Shown here: in pieces, positions 54,212 to 63,980 of the stretch
How the letters are laid out: each line of letters starts with the position of its first letter
Numbering within the stretch: position 1 is the first letter of the stretch
NCBI RefSeq assembly: GCF_000744945.1
Contig: NZ_JQMX01000001.1
Location: 62,001-126,000, forward strand
DNA from: Carnobacterium maltaromaticum DSM 20342
GTDB lineage: Bacteria; Bacillota; Bacilli; Lactobacillales; Carnobacteriaceae
Direction of reading: 5' to 3'
Length of the DNA stretch: 64,000 nucleotides
The notes under the pieces: model-generated
What the model was told of the DNA's origin: nothing
Databases searched by the model: none
What the model saw: only the letters and a program-made list of their open reading frames with translations
Made by a program: the position numbers and the translations under genes

Positions 54212-54841
54212 ATGAAAACAAATACGAGTTTAAAAGAAGTCATCAAAGGACGCAAATCAGTGAGAGCTTACGACCCATCAGTCAAGATATCAAAAGAAGA
54301 GATGACCGAAATATTGACCGAAGCAACATTGGCACCATCATCTGTGAACATGCAACCATGGCGGTTTGTTGTGGCGGAAAGTGATGAAGCAAAAGCTAAA
54401 CTACATCCATTAGTCCGTTTTAATACTCGTCAAAATGAAACTTCAGCAGCAATGATTGTTATTTTTGGAGATTTAGAATGCTATGAATATGGACCAGAAA
54501 TTTATGAGACAGCAGTAGCAGAAGGAAAAATGATGGAAGAAGTTAAAGAGCAACAATTAGCTGCTATTATGCCTCTTTATCAAAATTTATCAAAAGAGAA
54601 AATGAATGAAATCGTTCAAATTGATGCCAGTTTAGCGGCAATGCAATTGATGCTTGTAGCACGTACCCACGGATATGAAACGAATCCTATTGGTGGATTT
54701 GAAGCAGATCAACTAGCGGAAGCACTTGATTTAGACCCTGAACGTTATGTACCAGTAATGATTGTTTCAATAGGAAAAGCAGTTGAGACAGGCTACGATT
54801 CTATTCGTTTGCCAATAGAAAAATTTACGACTTGGAAATAA
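54212..54841 (+). CDS. Nitroreductase-family FMN oxidoreductase
   Basis: 209 residues with FMN-binding RKSVRAY at the start and LAPSSVNMQPWRFVV (about residues 37-51); later IGGFEADQLAEAL and VPVMIVSIGKA. Reduces nitro compounds, quinones or similar with NAD(P)H. Likely controlled by the adjacent MarR regulator. Physiological substrate unknown. Confidence 0.9.
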   Translation: MKTNTSLKEVIKGRKSVRAYDPSVKISKEEMTEILTEATLAPSSVNMQPWRFVVAESDEAKAKLHPLVRFNTRQNETSAAMIVIFGDLECYEYGPEIYETAVAEGKMMEEVKEQQLAAIMPLYQNLSKEKMNEIVQIDASLAAMQLMLVARTHGYETNPIGGFEADQLAEALDLDPERYVPVMIVSIGKAVETGYDSIRLPIEKFTTWK

Positions 54842-54895
54842 AAAAGTTGTTTAATTTTTAAAAATGTTGGCTTAGACATTAAATTCTTGAAGAAA

Positions 54896-54936
54896 AACAG
54901 TTTGCTACAATTAAAAGTGTAGCGAACTGTTTTTTA
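54896..54936 (+). terminator. Terminator after nitroreductase
   Basis: AACAGTTTGCTACA / TGTAGCGAACTGTTTTTT hairpin with a T run. The rest of 54842-55166 is AT-rich and shows nothing else. Confidence 0.8.
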
Positions 54937-55166
54937 TAGTTTCCTCCTATCTAATAAACTTATCAGTCAATTCAAACGATAATTTGGTATAATAAATGAA
55001 ACGCTTCTCAAATGAATAAAATAACTTCAATTAAAAAAAGAGAATAGTTTATTTTAAGGAAGCAATATAAATAGTTAATTTAAAAATAATTACATTTTGC
55101 AGTAGAGTTAAGAAGCAATATTGTTTTTTAAATGAGTATAAATTTAGGAATAAGAAAGGAAAAGCA

Positions 55167-56057
55167 ATGAAAGATTATCAATTTATCAAAGATTATAAAG
55201 AACAAGAACACTATCGAAATTCTTTTAACCAACTTGTAGAACGAACATACGGCTTTAATTTTGAGGCTTGGTATCAACTTGGAGCATGGAACGAAAACTA
55301 TCAATGTTATTCTTACCTCGCTAAAAATGAAGTTATCGCGAATGTTTCCATCAACCATATGCAAATACGTTATCAAGGTGAGAGCTATCCAATGATTCAA
55401 ATTGGCACAGTCATGACGCATCCAGACTATCAAAATCAAGGGTTAATTCGTGAATTAATAAAAAAAATTGAAGCAGATTACCAAGATAAAGTGGGAGGAT
55501 TTTACTTATTTGCAAATGAACAAGTCTTAGATTTTTATCCAAAATTTGGCTATAAAAAGCAAATTGAAAGTTGTTATACTCTAAATTATCAGTCGGAAAA
55601 GAAAATAAATTCAAGTTCAGTAGAAAAAGTAGACAGTCAAAATCAAGCACATCATCAGCTTATCCAAAGGTTAATAGCTAATAGAGTATCTATAAATCAA
55701 GAGTTCCAAATTTTAACTATGGAGCATCTAGAATGGTTTTATTATCATACAGCATTAGCAGATGCTATTTATTATCTACCTTCTTTAGATAGTATTATTT
55801 TAGCAAGCTGTGAAGCAGGTAAATTGGATATTTTTGATATTCTGACGACTGGAAAACTTAAACTAGATGAGTTTTTGCACGAAATTGAACAAGAATTTAC
55901 ATTTGAAAAAGTAGAATTTCATTTTATGCCAGATGAAGATTGGATGGATAAAATTGATGTAACACCATCCGTTGATAATGATGATACTTTATTTGTTAAA
56001 CCTCTTCAAAGGAACTGGCCGAGTCAGTTTAAATTTCCTCAAATTTCTCATGCATAA
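55167..56057 (+). CDS. GNAT-family N-acetyltransferase
   Basis: 296 residues; the N-terminal half is the GNAT fold, with the acetyl-CoA motif GTVMTHPDYQNQGLIRELIK (about residues 78-97) and FYPKFGYKK. The second half (about 150-296) is a further domain ending EFHFMPDEDW. Length is like two-domain GNAT proteins of lactic acid bacteria. Ribosome site AAAGGAAAAGCA. Substrate unknown. Confidence 0.85.
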   Translation: MKDYQFIKDYKEQEHYRNSFNQLVERTYGFNFEAWYQLGAWNENYQCYSYLAKNEVIANVSINHMQIRYQGESYPMIQIGTVMTHPDYQNQGLIRELIKKIEADYQDKVGGFYLFANEQVLDFYPKFGYKKQIESCYTLNYQSEKKINSSSVEKVDSQNQAHHQLIQRLIANRVSINQEFQILTMEHLEWFYYHTALADAIYYLPSLDSIILASCEAGKLDIFDILTTGKLKLDEFLHEIEQEFTFEKVEFHFMPDEDWMDKIDVTPSVDNDDTLFVKPLQRNWPSQFKFPQISHA

Positions 56058-56285
56058 TGTCAATTTAAATAAGAAATGAATGAAGTAAATTATAACTGAA
56101 CTTTCTTTTTTAAGTTTGGGAGGTTCTTGTTTTACGAGAGCTTTAAAATAGTGTAATCTAATGTAGAGGACTGCTTCAAAAGAGTTTCTAAAGAATAGAC
56201 TGGTGAACTAGATTTCAATAAGGATTACTTTTATGAAGAGGTGTGCTTTTGAGAACTGTAGTATTTTGTCAGAGGGGGTAATACT

Positions 56286-58907
56286 ATGTTATGGGTTAAG
56301 GAATCAATTGATGAGATCGTGAAAAAATTAGGTTCAAATGAAGACAAAGGCTTGGATGATGCAAGCATTTTGGAAAAACAAAAGAAATATGGTGCAAATG
56401 AATTTGAGGAAGGTAAAAAGGAGACTACTTTAGAAAAGGTAGGACATCACTTAGCTGAAATCACAACAATTATTTTGTTAGTTGCTGCAGCTATTTCAGC
56501 GTATTTAGCTTTAACAACTGGGTATGGTTGGGCTAAAGTAATTGTTATTTTAGCTATTGTGGTTTTAAATATAGTTCTAGGGATTTATCAGGAAAATAGT
56601 GCGGAAAAGGCACTAGATGCTCTGAAAAATATGAATGCTCATTTAACCACAGTGATTCGAAGTGGTGTCAGAAAACCGATTGACGCCAAAGAATTAGTAC
56701 CAGGAGATATTATTGAGTTGCAAGCGGGAGATTTAGTCCCAGCAGATGCACGAATTATTGAAAGTAGCAGTTTACAAGTAGAAGAATCCGCTTTGACAGG
56801 CGAAAGTTTACCTGTTGAAAAAGACGGAAATTTGACTATAACGGAAGATGTACCTTTAGGAGATCGCTTAAATATGGTTTATTCGGGTTGTTTAGTGACC
56901 AATGGACGTGCAAAAGCGATAGTAGTTGAAACAGGTATGGACACCGAAATGGGGAAAATTGCCAGTTTAATCAACAATACAACTAAGTTAAAAACACCCT
57001 TACAAATCCGCTTAAAAGAATTAGCTAAACGTTTAAGTTTAGTAGCTATAGTTGCTGGAATTTTAATTTTCGGAATTGGTGTTTTGATTCATGGTGAAAC
57101 AATGATTGAGATGTTGATGGTAGCTATTTCGTTATCAGTAGCAGCTGTTCCTGAAACATTACCAGTTATTGTAACACTGACACTAACGTATGGTGTTAAG
57201 AATATGGTCAAGAAGAATACGATTATTCGCCGTATTCCTGCTGTAGAAACAATTGGAAACACCTCTGTCATCTGTTCAGATAAGACAGGGACGCTAACAC
57301 AAAATAAAATGCAAGTTCAAAAAATTTGGGCAGCTAATGCGTTGCCTAAATCAGTTAATGAACTTTTCACAAATGAAGAAAATCAATTATTAGAGTTGTT
57401 GAGTATTTCGAACAATGCGACAGTTGAATTGATTGAGGAAAAGGAACAAATTATTGGCGATCCAACGGAGTCGGCTATTATCGGCTTACTACAAGCAAAA
57501 GGCATTACCAAAGCGAGTTTGGAAGAAAAGTACCCCCGTGTTTTTGAATTGCCATTTGATTCAGAGCGTAAATTGATGACGACTATTCATAAAACTGATA
57601 ATGGATATATAGCAATTACCAAAGGAGCCTTTGATCGAATTCCAGTAACCTTTAGCCCTGAATTATTAAATGAAGCTAAACGGGTTCATGATGAGTTTGC
57701 TGAAGATGCACTGCGAGTTATTTCAGCTGCGTATCAAACATTTGATACAATGCCAACAGAATTAACCGCAGAAGCTTTAGAGCATGATTTAATCTTTCTA
57801 GGTATGGTTGGAATGATTGATCCACCACGACCAGAAAGTCGTCCTGCCGTATTAGCAGCTAAAAAAGCTGGGATTAAGACAGTCATGATTACTGGGGATC
57901 ATATTGTGACTGCATCAGCTATTGCAAAAGAAATTGGCATCTTAGAAGAAGGTGATTTAGCTATTACTGGGCAAGATTTGGATAAGATGAACCAAGCTGA
58001 ATTAGAAGCAAAAGTTCGAGATGTTTCCGTTTATGCTCGTGTCAGTCCTGAAGATAAAATTAGAATCGTTCAAGCTTGGCAAGCCAATGGTGAAATTGTT
58101 GCAATGACAGGTGATGGAGTCAATGATGCGCCTGCATTGAAAGCGGCAGATGTTGGGATTGCAATGGGAATTACAGGTACAGATGTTTCTAAAAATGCTG
58201 CGGATATGATTTTAACGGATGATAATTTCGCTACAATTGTTGATGCAGTTGCAGAAGGACGAACAGCTTATGAAAATATTCGTAAAACTATTTATTTCTT
58301 ATTAAGTACGAATTTTTCACAAATATTCATCATGTTAATCGCGGTAATTTTAGGCTGGGGAGTTCCAGTTGTAGCCGTACAATTATTATTAATTAACGTT
58401 GTTTCAGATGGTATTCCAGGATTTTGGTTAAGCCTTGAAAAACCAGATGCTGATATTATGAATAGAAAACCGATTCGTAAAGATGCTGGTATTTTCGCAA
58501 ATGGTTTAGGCAAGAAAGTTGGAACGCAAGCTGTAGTCTTTACAATTGTAACCTTGATTGGTTTTTATATTGGTCAATTTGTGACGGTTAGTAGCAGTAT
58601 TGGGGCAAGTTATGAAGTAGGAATGACGATGTCATTTGTGATTTTAGCATGGTCATCAGTTGCGCATATCTTCAATGTCCGAAGTGATAAATCCATTTTT
58701 AAAGTGGGTATTTTATCTAATCCTAGACTGTTTTATAGTGCACTTGGATCAATGTTAATTATTTTAGGTTTAGCTTTAATTCCTAGTTTAGCAACGATTT
58801 TCTTTTTAGTGCCAATGAGCTTAACGCACTGGATTATTTCTTTTGTGTTAGCCATGTCACCTCTTGTATTCGTTGAAATTCAAAAAAACTTTTTTACAAA
58901 AAAATAA
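56286..58907 (+). CDS. Cation-transporting P-type ATPase, P2A (Ca2+-type)
   Basis: 873 residues: cation ATPase N-terminus, TGESLPVEK actuator loop, PETLP motif in the fourth helix (AAVPETLPVIV), phosphorylation site SDKTGTLTQNKM, KGAFDRIP nucleotide pocket, TGDHIVTA and [16 protein letters not shown], with six C-terminal helices. The acidic/Asn pattern fits Ca2+ pumps of the PacL/LMCA1 kind. Ribosome site AGAGGGGG. Monocistronic. Confidence 0.9.
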   Translation: MLWVKESIDEIVKKLGSNEDKGLDDASILEKQKKYGANEFEEGKKETTLEKVGHHLAEITTIILLVAAAISAYLALTTGYGWAKVIVILAIVVLNIVLGIYQENSAEKALDALKNMNAHLTTVIRSGVRKPIDAKELVPGDIIELQAGDLVPADARIIESSSLQVEESALTGESLPVEKDGNLTITEDVPLGDRLNMVYSGCLVTNGRAKAIVVETGMDTEMGKIASLINNTTKLKTPLQIRLKELAKRLSLVAIVAGILIFGIGVLIHGETMIEMLMVAISLSVAAVPETLPVIVTLTLTYGVKNMVKKNTIIRRIPAVETIGNTSVICSDKTGTLTQNKMQVQKIWAANALPKSVNELFTNEENQLLELLSISNNATVELIEEKEQIIGDPTESAIIGLLQAKGITKASLEEKYPRVFELPFDSERKLMTTIHKTDNGYIAITKGAFDRIPVTFSPELLNEAKRVHDEFAEDALRVISAAYQTFDTMPTELTAEALEHDLIFLGMVGMIDPPRPESRPAVLAAKKAGIKTVMITGDHIVTASAIAKEIGILEEGDLAITGQDLDKMNQAELEAKVRDVSVYARVSPEDKIRIVQAWQANGEIVAMTGDGVNDAPALKAADVGIAMGITGTDVSKNAADMILTDDNFATIVDAVAEGRTAYENIRKTIYFLLSTNFSQIFIMLIAVILGWGVPVVAVQLLLINVVSDGIPGFWLSLEKPDADIMNRKPIRKDAGIFANGLGKKVGTQAVVFTIVTLIGFYIGQFVTVSSSIGASYEVGMTMSFVILAWSSVAHIFNVRSDKSIFKVGILSNPRLFYSALGSMLIILGLALIPSLATIFFLVPMSLTHWIISFVLAMSPLVFVEIQKNFFTKK

Positions 58908-58913
58908 TAAAGA

Positions 58914-58947
58914 AAAAGTTGCCTTCAAATTAGGGGCAACTTTTTTG
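58914..58947 (+). terminator. Terminator of the Ca2+-type ATPase gene
   Basis: AAAAAGTTGCC / GGCAACTTTTTT hairpin with T run. Confidence 0.85.
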
Positions 58948-59132
58948 ATTTAATTGAAGTTTATCAATGGATACATACGATTGCTTTTAATTTTTTTGCA
59001 TATTTAGTAAAAATTAAATCACGACAAAATAGAGTGGCCATGCTAAAATTTAAGTTAATAAGAATTTAGTTGAGTGTGTATTTAACAAGGAATAAAGCAA
59101 AATATAATGAAAAATTGAGGAGTTAAAAATTT

Positions 59133-59384
59133 ATGAAAATTGAAGAAAATTGGGCAGATGTTTTTATCTATATCATTGAATTTAAACCATTAAGTAATTT
59201 TAGAGAATTAAAAAAAATTACCCGCACAATTGTAATCGAAGAGGAACTATCGATTGAAGAAGTCAAAGAATTATTTTTAAAAAAAGTTTCTGGAATAGAT
59301 ACAATTACTTTTATTGATTTCTTAGATGACGGGTGGCATTTAAAGAAAAAAAGTTGCTCTAAAGAAATGTTATTAACAGAGTAA
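59133..59384 (+). CDS. Hypothetical protein, 83 aa
   Basis: Ribosome site TGAGGAG before the ATG. Acidic, no signal peptide or helix; alternates strand-like and helix-like parts (ADVFIYIIEFKPLSNF, LSIEEVKELFLKKVSGIDTI). No family recognised. It stands alone between the ATPase terminator and the stress proteins. Confidence 0.65.
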   Translation: MKIEENWADVFIYIIEFKPLSNFRELKKITRTIVIEEELSIEEVKELFLKKVSGIDTITFIDFLDDGWHLKKKSCSKEMLLTE

Positions 59385-59493
59385 GCTGATTTTAGTCTGA
59401 AATAAACGAGCATTTTTATGTTTTTTTTTTTGAAAATCGTGTACACTATAGGAAATGAAAGCGATTGATTAAAAAATGGATGGAGTGGTTACG

Positions 59494-59958
59494 ATGTTAC
59501 AACAATATAAACGAATTTTAGTCGCTGTAGATGGATCTGATGAATCGGAAGCAGCTTTTAGAAAAGCTGTCCATGTTGCAAATCGGAACCAGTCAAGTCT
59601 ATTTTTACTACATGTAATTGATACAATGTCCTTTCAAAGTGTCTCAGGGTATGAAGGTTTAATTACTGAAAATGTCACAGATCAAGTTAAAGAAACGCTA
59701 GAAGAATACAAAAAATATGCTGAATTACAAGGGGTTGAAGAGTTTCAGTATTTAATTGAGTATGGTTCCCCTAAAATTTTGATTGCGAAAGATGTTCCAA
59801 AAGAATATCAAGTTGATTTGATTATGCTAGGTGCGACTGGTTTAAATGCTGTTGAACGCTTATTTGTGGGATCTGTTTCACGCTATGTTATTCAAAATGC
59901 AAGTTGTGATGTATTAGTTGTTCGGACAGATTTAGAAAATCAACCGATTCAATTTTAA
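59494..59958 (+). CDS. Universal stress protein (UspA family), copy 1
   Basis: 154 residues from ATG 59494 (MLQQYKRILVAVDGSDESEA); an ATG 18 bases earlier overlaps the ribosome region. ATP-binding motif G-x2-G-x9-G-S is intact in GATGLNAVERLFVGSVSRYV. Soluble Rossmann-like protein with likely nucleotide binding. Its closest neighbour is a clear paralogue, giving a tandem pair. Confidence 0.9.
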   Translation: MLQQYKRILVAVDGSDESEAAFRKAVHVANRNQSSLFLLHVIDTMSFQSVSGYEGLITENVTDQVKETLEEYKKYAELQGVEEFQYLIEYGSPKILIAKDVPKEYQVDLIMLGATGLNAVERLFVGSVSRYVIQNASCDVLVVRTDLENQPIQF

Positions 59959-59972
59959 AAAATCCGACAGTT

Positions 59973-60019
59973 AAAAAAAGAACAGATGTCGATTTATATT
60001 CTGGCATTTGTTCTTTTTA
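59973..60019 (+). terminator. Terminator between the two stress-protein genes
   Basis: AAAAAAAGAACAGATG / CATTTGTTCTTTTT with an imperfect middle. Confidence 0.65.
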
Positions 60020-60113
60020 TGTTGAAGAGAAAAAGGTTTTCAGTGGGTTTTATGAATCATCTAGTGTACACTTAACCTATAAAAAGATTTTAGCAAGAAT
60101 GGAGTGAACTGAA

Positions 60114-60581
60114 ATGAAACAGGAATACAAACATATTTTGGTAGCAATTGATGGTTCGACTGAATCTGAGTTAGCTTTTCAAAAAGCTGTCCAGGTTGCA
60201 ATCCGTAATGAGGCAACTTTGTTATTAGTTCAGGTTATTGACCCAATTGCTTTTCAAAGTTTTTCAGGCTCAGAGGAATTAATTAATGAACAAGTGATTG
60301 TTCAAATTAGTGAGCAAGTTAAAGGGAATATGGAAGATTATCTCAAGACAGCTAAAGAGTTAGGTGTTAAAAATGTAAGTTATACAATTGAGTATGGCTC
60401 ACCTAAAAGGATCATAGCTAAAGATCTAGCTGAGGAAAAGAAAATTGATTTAATTATGATCGGTGCTACAGGTTTAAATGCATTAGAGCGATTTTTTATG
60501 GGATCCGTTTCAAGTTATGTGATTCGTGAGGCCAGTTGTGATGTATTAGTTGTTCGAAAGAATAGTGAAAATAAGGTATAA
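60114..60581 (+). CDS. Universal stress protein (UspA family), copy 2
   Basis: 155 residues, roughly 60% identical by eye to copy 1 (HILVAIDGSTESELAFQKAV; GATGLNALERFFMGSVSSYV). ATP-binding motif is intact. It has its own ribosome site (ATGGAGTG) and a terminator before it, so it is expressed separately. Confidence 0.9.
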   Translation: MKQEYKHILVAIDGSTESELAFQKAVQVAIRNEATLLLVQVIDPIAFQSFSGSEELINEQVIVQISEQVKGNMEDYLKTAKELGVKNVSYTIEYGSPKRIIAKDLAEEKKIDLIMIGATGLNALERFFMGSVSSYVIREASCDVLVVRKNSENKV

Positions 60582-60583
60582 GT

Positions 60584-60633
60584 AAAAAAAGTCGTTTTAT
60601 CCATGTTATGTTACTGGATAAAGCGACTTTTTC
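60584..60633. terminator. Bidirectional terminator between convergent genes
   Basis: AAAAAAAGTCGTTTTATCCA / TGGATAAAGCGACTTTTTC. Confidence 0.85.
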
Positions 60634-60641
60634 TAATGAAT

Positions 60642-61394
60642 TCAGTCTTTTTTTAGTTGATTTCCAACTGCTTTAGCAAGGTATTCAATCGTATAAAGGG
60701 CGGGAAGTTGAGAGGTAATATCAGCAGTATTTTTTACTTCTCTCGTAATATAATAAGGAATATTTACATCTGAAAGTTGTGCGACTGTAGATTTTGAGCT
60801 GTTTGTAATTGATAAAACGGAACTTTTACTAAAATTAAGATGGCTAATATAATGAATAATCTCGGGAGTTTCACCGTTAACTGATAAAGCTACAATACAA
60901 ACTTTATCGGATAAGGAAGACGATAAAAAGTCAACAGGGTGATTGGTTGGATCCTCGATATGCAAGGCCATATTGAAAATAGATGAAAAGTAGAGTGCAC
61001 CATACAAAGCCATTACGTTAGAAGAGCCTTCTCCAATAAATAAAATTAATTCTTTATCTTTAAGTAAATCAACGGCTTCTTTAATTTTACTTTGATAAAA
61101 AGGTTCGGTTGTTCGTTGTAAAAAATCAATATAACTCGTTTCATCGCTAATTTTTGAAGACGTTTTAAGTTGTTTTTGTTCTTTTAAATAGAGTTGCAAC
61201 TTAATTCTAAACTCTGAAAAACCAGTACATTCAAATTGTTTACAAAAACGTAAAATACTAGTAGTACTAGTATGGGTAGCTTCTGCTAATTCGCGGATTT
61301 TCATTTTTGTGACAGCCTCAGAATGTTCAGAAATATATTTATATAAAGTTAAATCTAATGAAGTTAGGTCGGGTGTTTTATCAAGAAATAGCAT
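60642..61394 (-). CDS. MurR/RpiR-family transcriptional regulator
   Basis: 250 residues: N-terminal HTH_6 (KIRELAEATHTSTTSILRFC, CTGFSEFRIKLQLYL) and a C-terminal SIS sugar-phosphate domain (ILFIGEGSSNVMALYG, VCIVALSVNGETPEIIHYIS). Divergent from the GH4 glycosidase, which it probably controls in response to a phosphorylated beta-glucoside or its product. Confidence 0.9.
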   Translation of the reverse strand: MLFLDKTPDLTSLDLTLYKYISEHSEAVTKMKIRELAEATHTSTTSILRFCKQFECTGFSEFRIKLQLYLKEQKQLKTSSKISDETSYIDFLQRTTEPFYQSKIKEAVDLLKDKELILFIGEGSSNVMALYGALYFSSIFNMALHIEDPTNHPVDFLSSSLSDKVCIVALSVNGETPEIIHYISHLNFSKSSVLSITNSSKSTVAQLSDVNIPYYITREVKNTADITSQLPALYTIEYLAKAVGNQLKKD

Positions 61395-61508
61395 GCTTTT
61401 AAGCCTCCAATATAGGGATGAGTATCTCCTTTATTACAATACACTCTTTAAAAGTTGATGTCTAGCTGAATAGATAAATTTAAGGTTGTTTTAAATTGTT
61501 TACGTAAC

Positions 61509-61537
61509 GACTCGTTACTTAAATGTAACGAGTTTTT
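61509..61537 (+). promoter_or_regulatory. Hairpin in the rpiR-glycosidase intergenic region
   Basis: ACTCGTTACTTAAATGTAACGAGT followed by TTTTTA. It could be a terminator or an operator palindrome for the RpiR regulator. Confidence 0.5.
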
Positions 61538-61647
61538 AATGACTAAGATAAGTTCCAATCACTTAGAAAGCCCTTTATTTTTGTTAAAATCAAGGTATAC
61601 TTAGGGAGAAGTAAAGAACTTAGAGACAATGTCTGGAGGAATTTATA

Positions 61648-62967
61648 ATGAAAAAAGGCTTGAAAATTGTTACAATTGGCGGCGGTTCAAGTTACACCCC
61701 TGAATTAGTTGAAGGATTTATCAAACGTTATGAAGAATTGCCATTAACTGAATTGTGGTTAGTTGATGTAGAAGCTGGAGAAGAAAAACAAAATATCGTT
61801 GGTGAAATGGCAAAAAGAATGTTTAAAGCAGCTGGGATTGACTGTGAAGTTCACTTAACATTAGATCGTAAGTCAGCTTTAAAAGATGCTGATTTTGTGA
61901 CAACTCAATTACGGGTTGGTCAACTAGATGCACGTATTTTAGATGAACGAATTCCATTAAGTCATGGCATGATTGGCCAAGAAACGAATGGAGCTGGTGG
62001 GATATTTAAAGCACTTAGAACAGTTCCTGTTATTCTTGATATTGTTGAAGATATGAAAGTACTTTGTCCTAATGCTTGGTTAGTCAACTTTGCAAATCCT
62101 GCAGGTATGGTTACAGAAGCTGTGTTGCGTTATGGAAAATGGGATAAAGTTGTCGGTTTATGTAATATTCCTGTCAATGCTGAAGTTGAAGAGGCTGAAA
62201 TTCTAGGGCGCAAACAAGAAGAGTTGTTCTTCCAATTTGCAGGAATTAATCGTTTACATTGGCATACAGTAGTTGATAATCAAGGCAAGGATTTAACGGA
62301 TGAATTGATTGCAAAAATGTATGGAAAAGATGCAGATGGTAAGAGTATTGTAGCAAATATTAAAGATAATAATTTGATTTTTGAACAAGTAGAGAACTTA
62401 CACATGGTGCCATGTCCTTACCATATGTATTATTATATGACAGATGAAATGTTGAAAGATGAATTAGAAGATTTTAAAAATAATGGAACACGTGCAGAAA
62501 AAGTTAAAGCAATTGAAAAAGAGCTATTTGAACTGTATAAAGATCCTGAATTAGACCACAAACCGCAACAATTGGCAGAACGTGGTGGAGCAAGATATAG
62601 TGATGCTGCATGTAACATTATCAATTCTATCTACAATGACAAACGTTTAATTATGACAGTCAGTACTAAAAATAATGGGACTGTTACTGATTTACCAGCT
62701 GATTCTGCTGTAGAAGTAACCTGTATGATTACTGGAAATGGTCCTGTTCCGTTCCAATTTGGCGGATTTGCACCAGCAGAACGTGGTTTATTGCAATTAA
62801 TGAAAGCTATGGAAGAATTAACAATTGAAGCAGCCGTTACTGGAGACTATGGTACACTGTTACAAGCCTTTACAACGAATCCACTTATAACTAGTGGAAA
62901 CGAAGGCAAACAGGTGATGGATGAATTGTTAGAGGCTCATAAACAATATTTACCACAATTTAACTAA
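61648..62967 (+). CDS. 6-phospho-beta-glucosidase (GH4)
   Basis: 439 residues of glycoside hydrolase family 4, an NAD+ and Mn2+ dependent enzyme that splits phosphorylated beta-glucosides such as cellobiose-6-phosphate. Rossmann motif VTIGGGSSYTPELVEG, metal/sugar motif GLCNIPVNAE (Cys and Asn) and NFANPAGMVTEAV are intact, as is QETNGAGGIFKALRT. No PTS gene is in the window. Ribosome site CTGGAGGAA. Confidence 0.95.
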   Translation: MKKGLKIVTIGGGSSYTPELVEGFIKRYEELPLTELWLVDVEAGEEKQNIVGEMAKRMFKAAGIDCEVHLTLDRKSALKDADFVTTQLRVGQLDARILDERIPLSHGMIGQETNGAGGIFKALRTVPVILDIVEDMKVLCPNAWLVNFANPAGMVTEAVLRYGKWDKVVGLCNIPVNAEVEEAEILGRKQEELFFQFAGINRLHWHTVVDNQGKDLTDELIAKMYGKDADGKSIVANIKDNNLIFEQVENLHMVPCPYHMYYYMTDEMLKDELEDFKNNGTRAEKVKAIEKELFELYKDPELDHKPQQLAERGGARYSDAACNIINSIYNDKRLIMTVSTKNNGTVTDLPADSAVEVTCMITGNGPVPFQFGGFAPAERGLLQLMKAMEELTIEAAVTGDYGTLLQAFTTNPLITSGNEGKQVMDELLEAHKQYLPQFN

Positions 62968-62979
62968 ATTTAAGATAGA

Positions 62980-63014
62980 GGCAACCTGAGAATTAATTCT
63001 TAGGTTGCTTTTTT
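62980..63014 (+). terminator. Terminator after the GH4 gene
   Basis: GCAACCTGAGAATTAATTCTTAGGTTGC followed by TTTTTT. Confidence 0.85.
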
Positions 63015-63185
63015 ATCATGGTTCTTGCTTGCTTTATCATGGTTCTTGTTGCTTTAGCAACTTAGAAACATGATACACATCCATCAAAGATGGACTGTGA
63101 TCCTAAAATGTTGGTATACAGAGGTTCTTGTTGCTTTAGCAACTTAGAAACATGATACACATCCATCAAAGATGGACTGTGATCC
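63014..63185. repeat. Two-hairpin repeat, copies C and D plus a partial copy
   Basis: A partial start (TATCATGGTTCTTGCTTGCTT) at 63014-63034, a complete unit at 63035-63103 and a unit lacking the first bases at 63121-63185. They are nearly identical to each other and to copies A/B at 45.4 kb. Linkers carry ATGTTGGTWTACAGAGGTTCTTG. No gene lies in 63186-63302. Confidence 0.85.
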
Positions 63186-63302
63186 TAGAATGTTGGTTTA
63201 CGATAAATACTCAGACTTAAGGCGGATGTCAGATTTCTGATTAAAGAGTAAAATAATAAAAAGAATTTAGCAGTCAGATTCTTTTAGTAGGAGGTACTTA
63301 GA

Positions 63303-63935
63303 ATGGCAGTTCAAGCTTTAACTGAGAATAAAGTATTAAGCCTTTTAGATTGGGCATATGGCAAAATAATAGATGGAAGTATGCCAGGCATGACTTCGGC
63401 AGAATCATTGGCACAAGATTATTTAACGAAGCATAAAACGGTAAAGAAAAGCGCTCAAGCTTTAATCAGAATGCAAAATGGTAAAAGTATGACAACTGGA
63501 TTTGTAACAAATTTAGGTGGTTTGCTGACTTTACCAGTCGCTATGCCTGCAAATATATCCGCGGTATTGTTGATTCAATTACAAATGATAGCTGCGCTTG
63601 CTGTTATGGGCGGCTATGATTTGAAATCTGATCAAGTTCGGACGTTTGTTTATCTATGTTTAGTCGGTACAAGTATGGCAGAAGTAGTCAAATCAACAGG
63701 GATTCGTGTTGGGAATCAAGCGGCTTTGATGGGTATTCAGAAAATTCCATCGGCAGTTTTATTAAAATTGAATCAGAAAATTGGTTTTACTTTAGTAGTA
63801 AAATTTGGAGAAAAAGGCGCTGTCAGTTTGGCTAAATTAGTTCCTTTGGCAGGCGGTGTAATTGGTGGAACAATCGATGGTGTTTCAACAAACTTAATTG
63901 GAAAAAACGCTATTCGCATGTTTATTCAGGAATAG
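63303..63935 (+). CDS. EcsC-family protein
   Basis: 210 residues with the EcsC-like pattern: helical N-terminus, GFVTNLGGLLTLPVAMPANI hydrophobic segment, and a Gly-rich C-terminal part (KLVPLAGGVIGGTIDGVSTN). Role unknown, membrane-associated by prediction. Ribosome site GTAGGAGGTACTTAGA. Stands alone with a terminator after it. Confidence 0.85.
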   Translation: MAVQALTENKVLSLLDWAYGKIIDGSMPGMTSAESLAQDYLTKHKTVKKSAQALIRMQNGKSMTTGFVTNLGGLLTLPVAMPANISAVLLIQLQMIAALAVMGGYDLKSDQVRTFVYLCLVGTSMAEVVKSTGIRVGNQAALMGIQKIPSAVLLKLNQKIGFTLVVKFGEKGAVSLAKLVPLAGGVIGGTIDGVSTNLIGKNAIRMFIQE

Positions 63936-63940
63936 AGAGG

Positions 63941-63980
63941 CTAGAATTCGTATAGTAATAAACGAATTCTAGCTTTTTTT
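63941..63980 (+). terminator. Terminator after the EcsC-like gene
   Basis: CTAGAATTCGT / ACGAATTCTAG arms, then CTTTTTTT. Confidence 0.85.
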
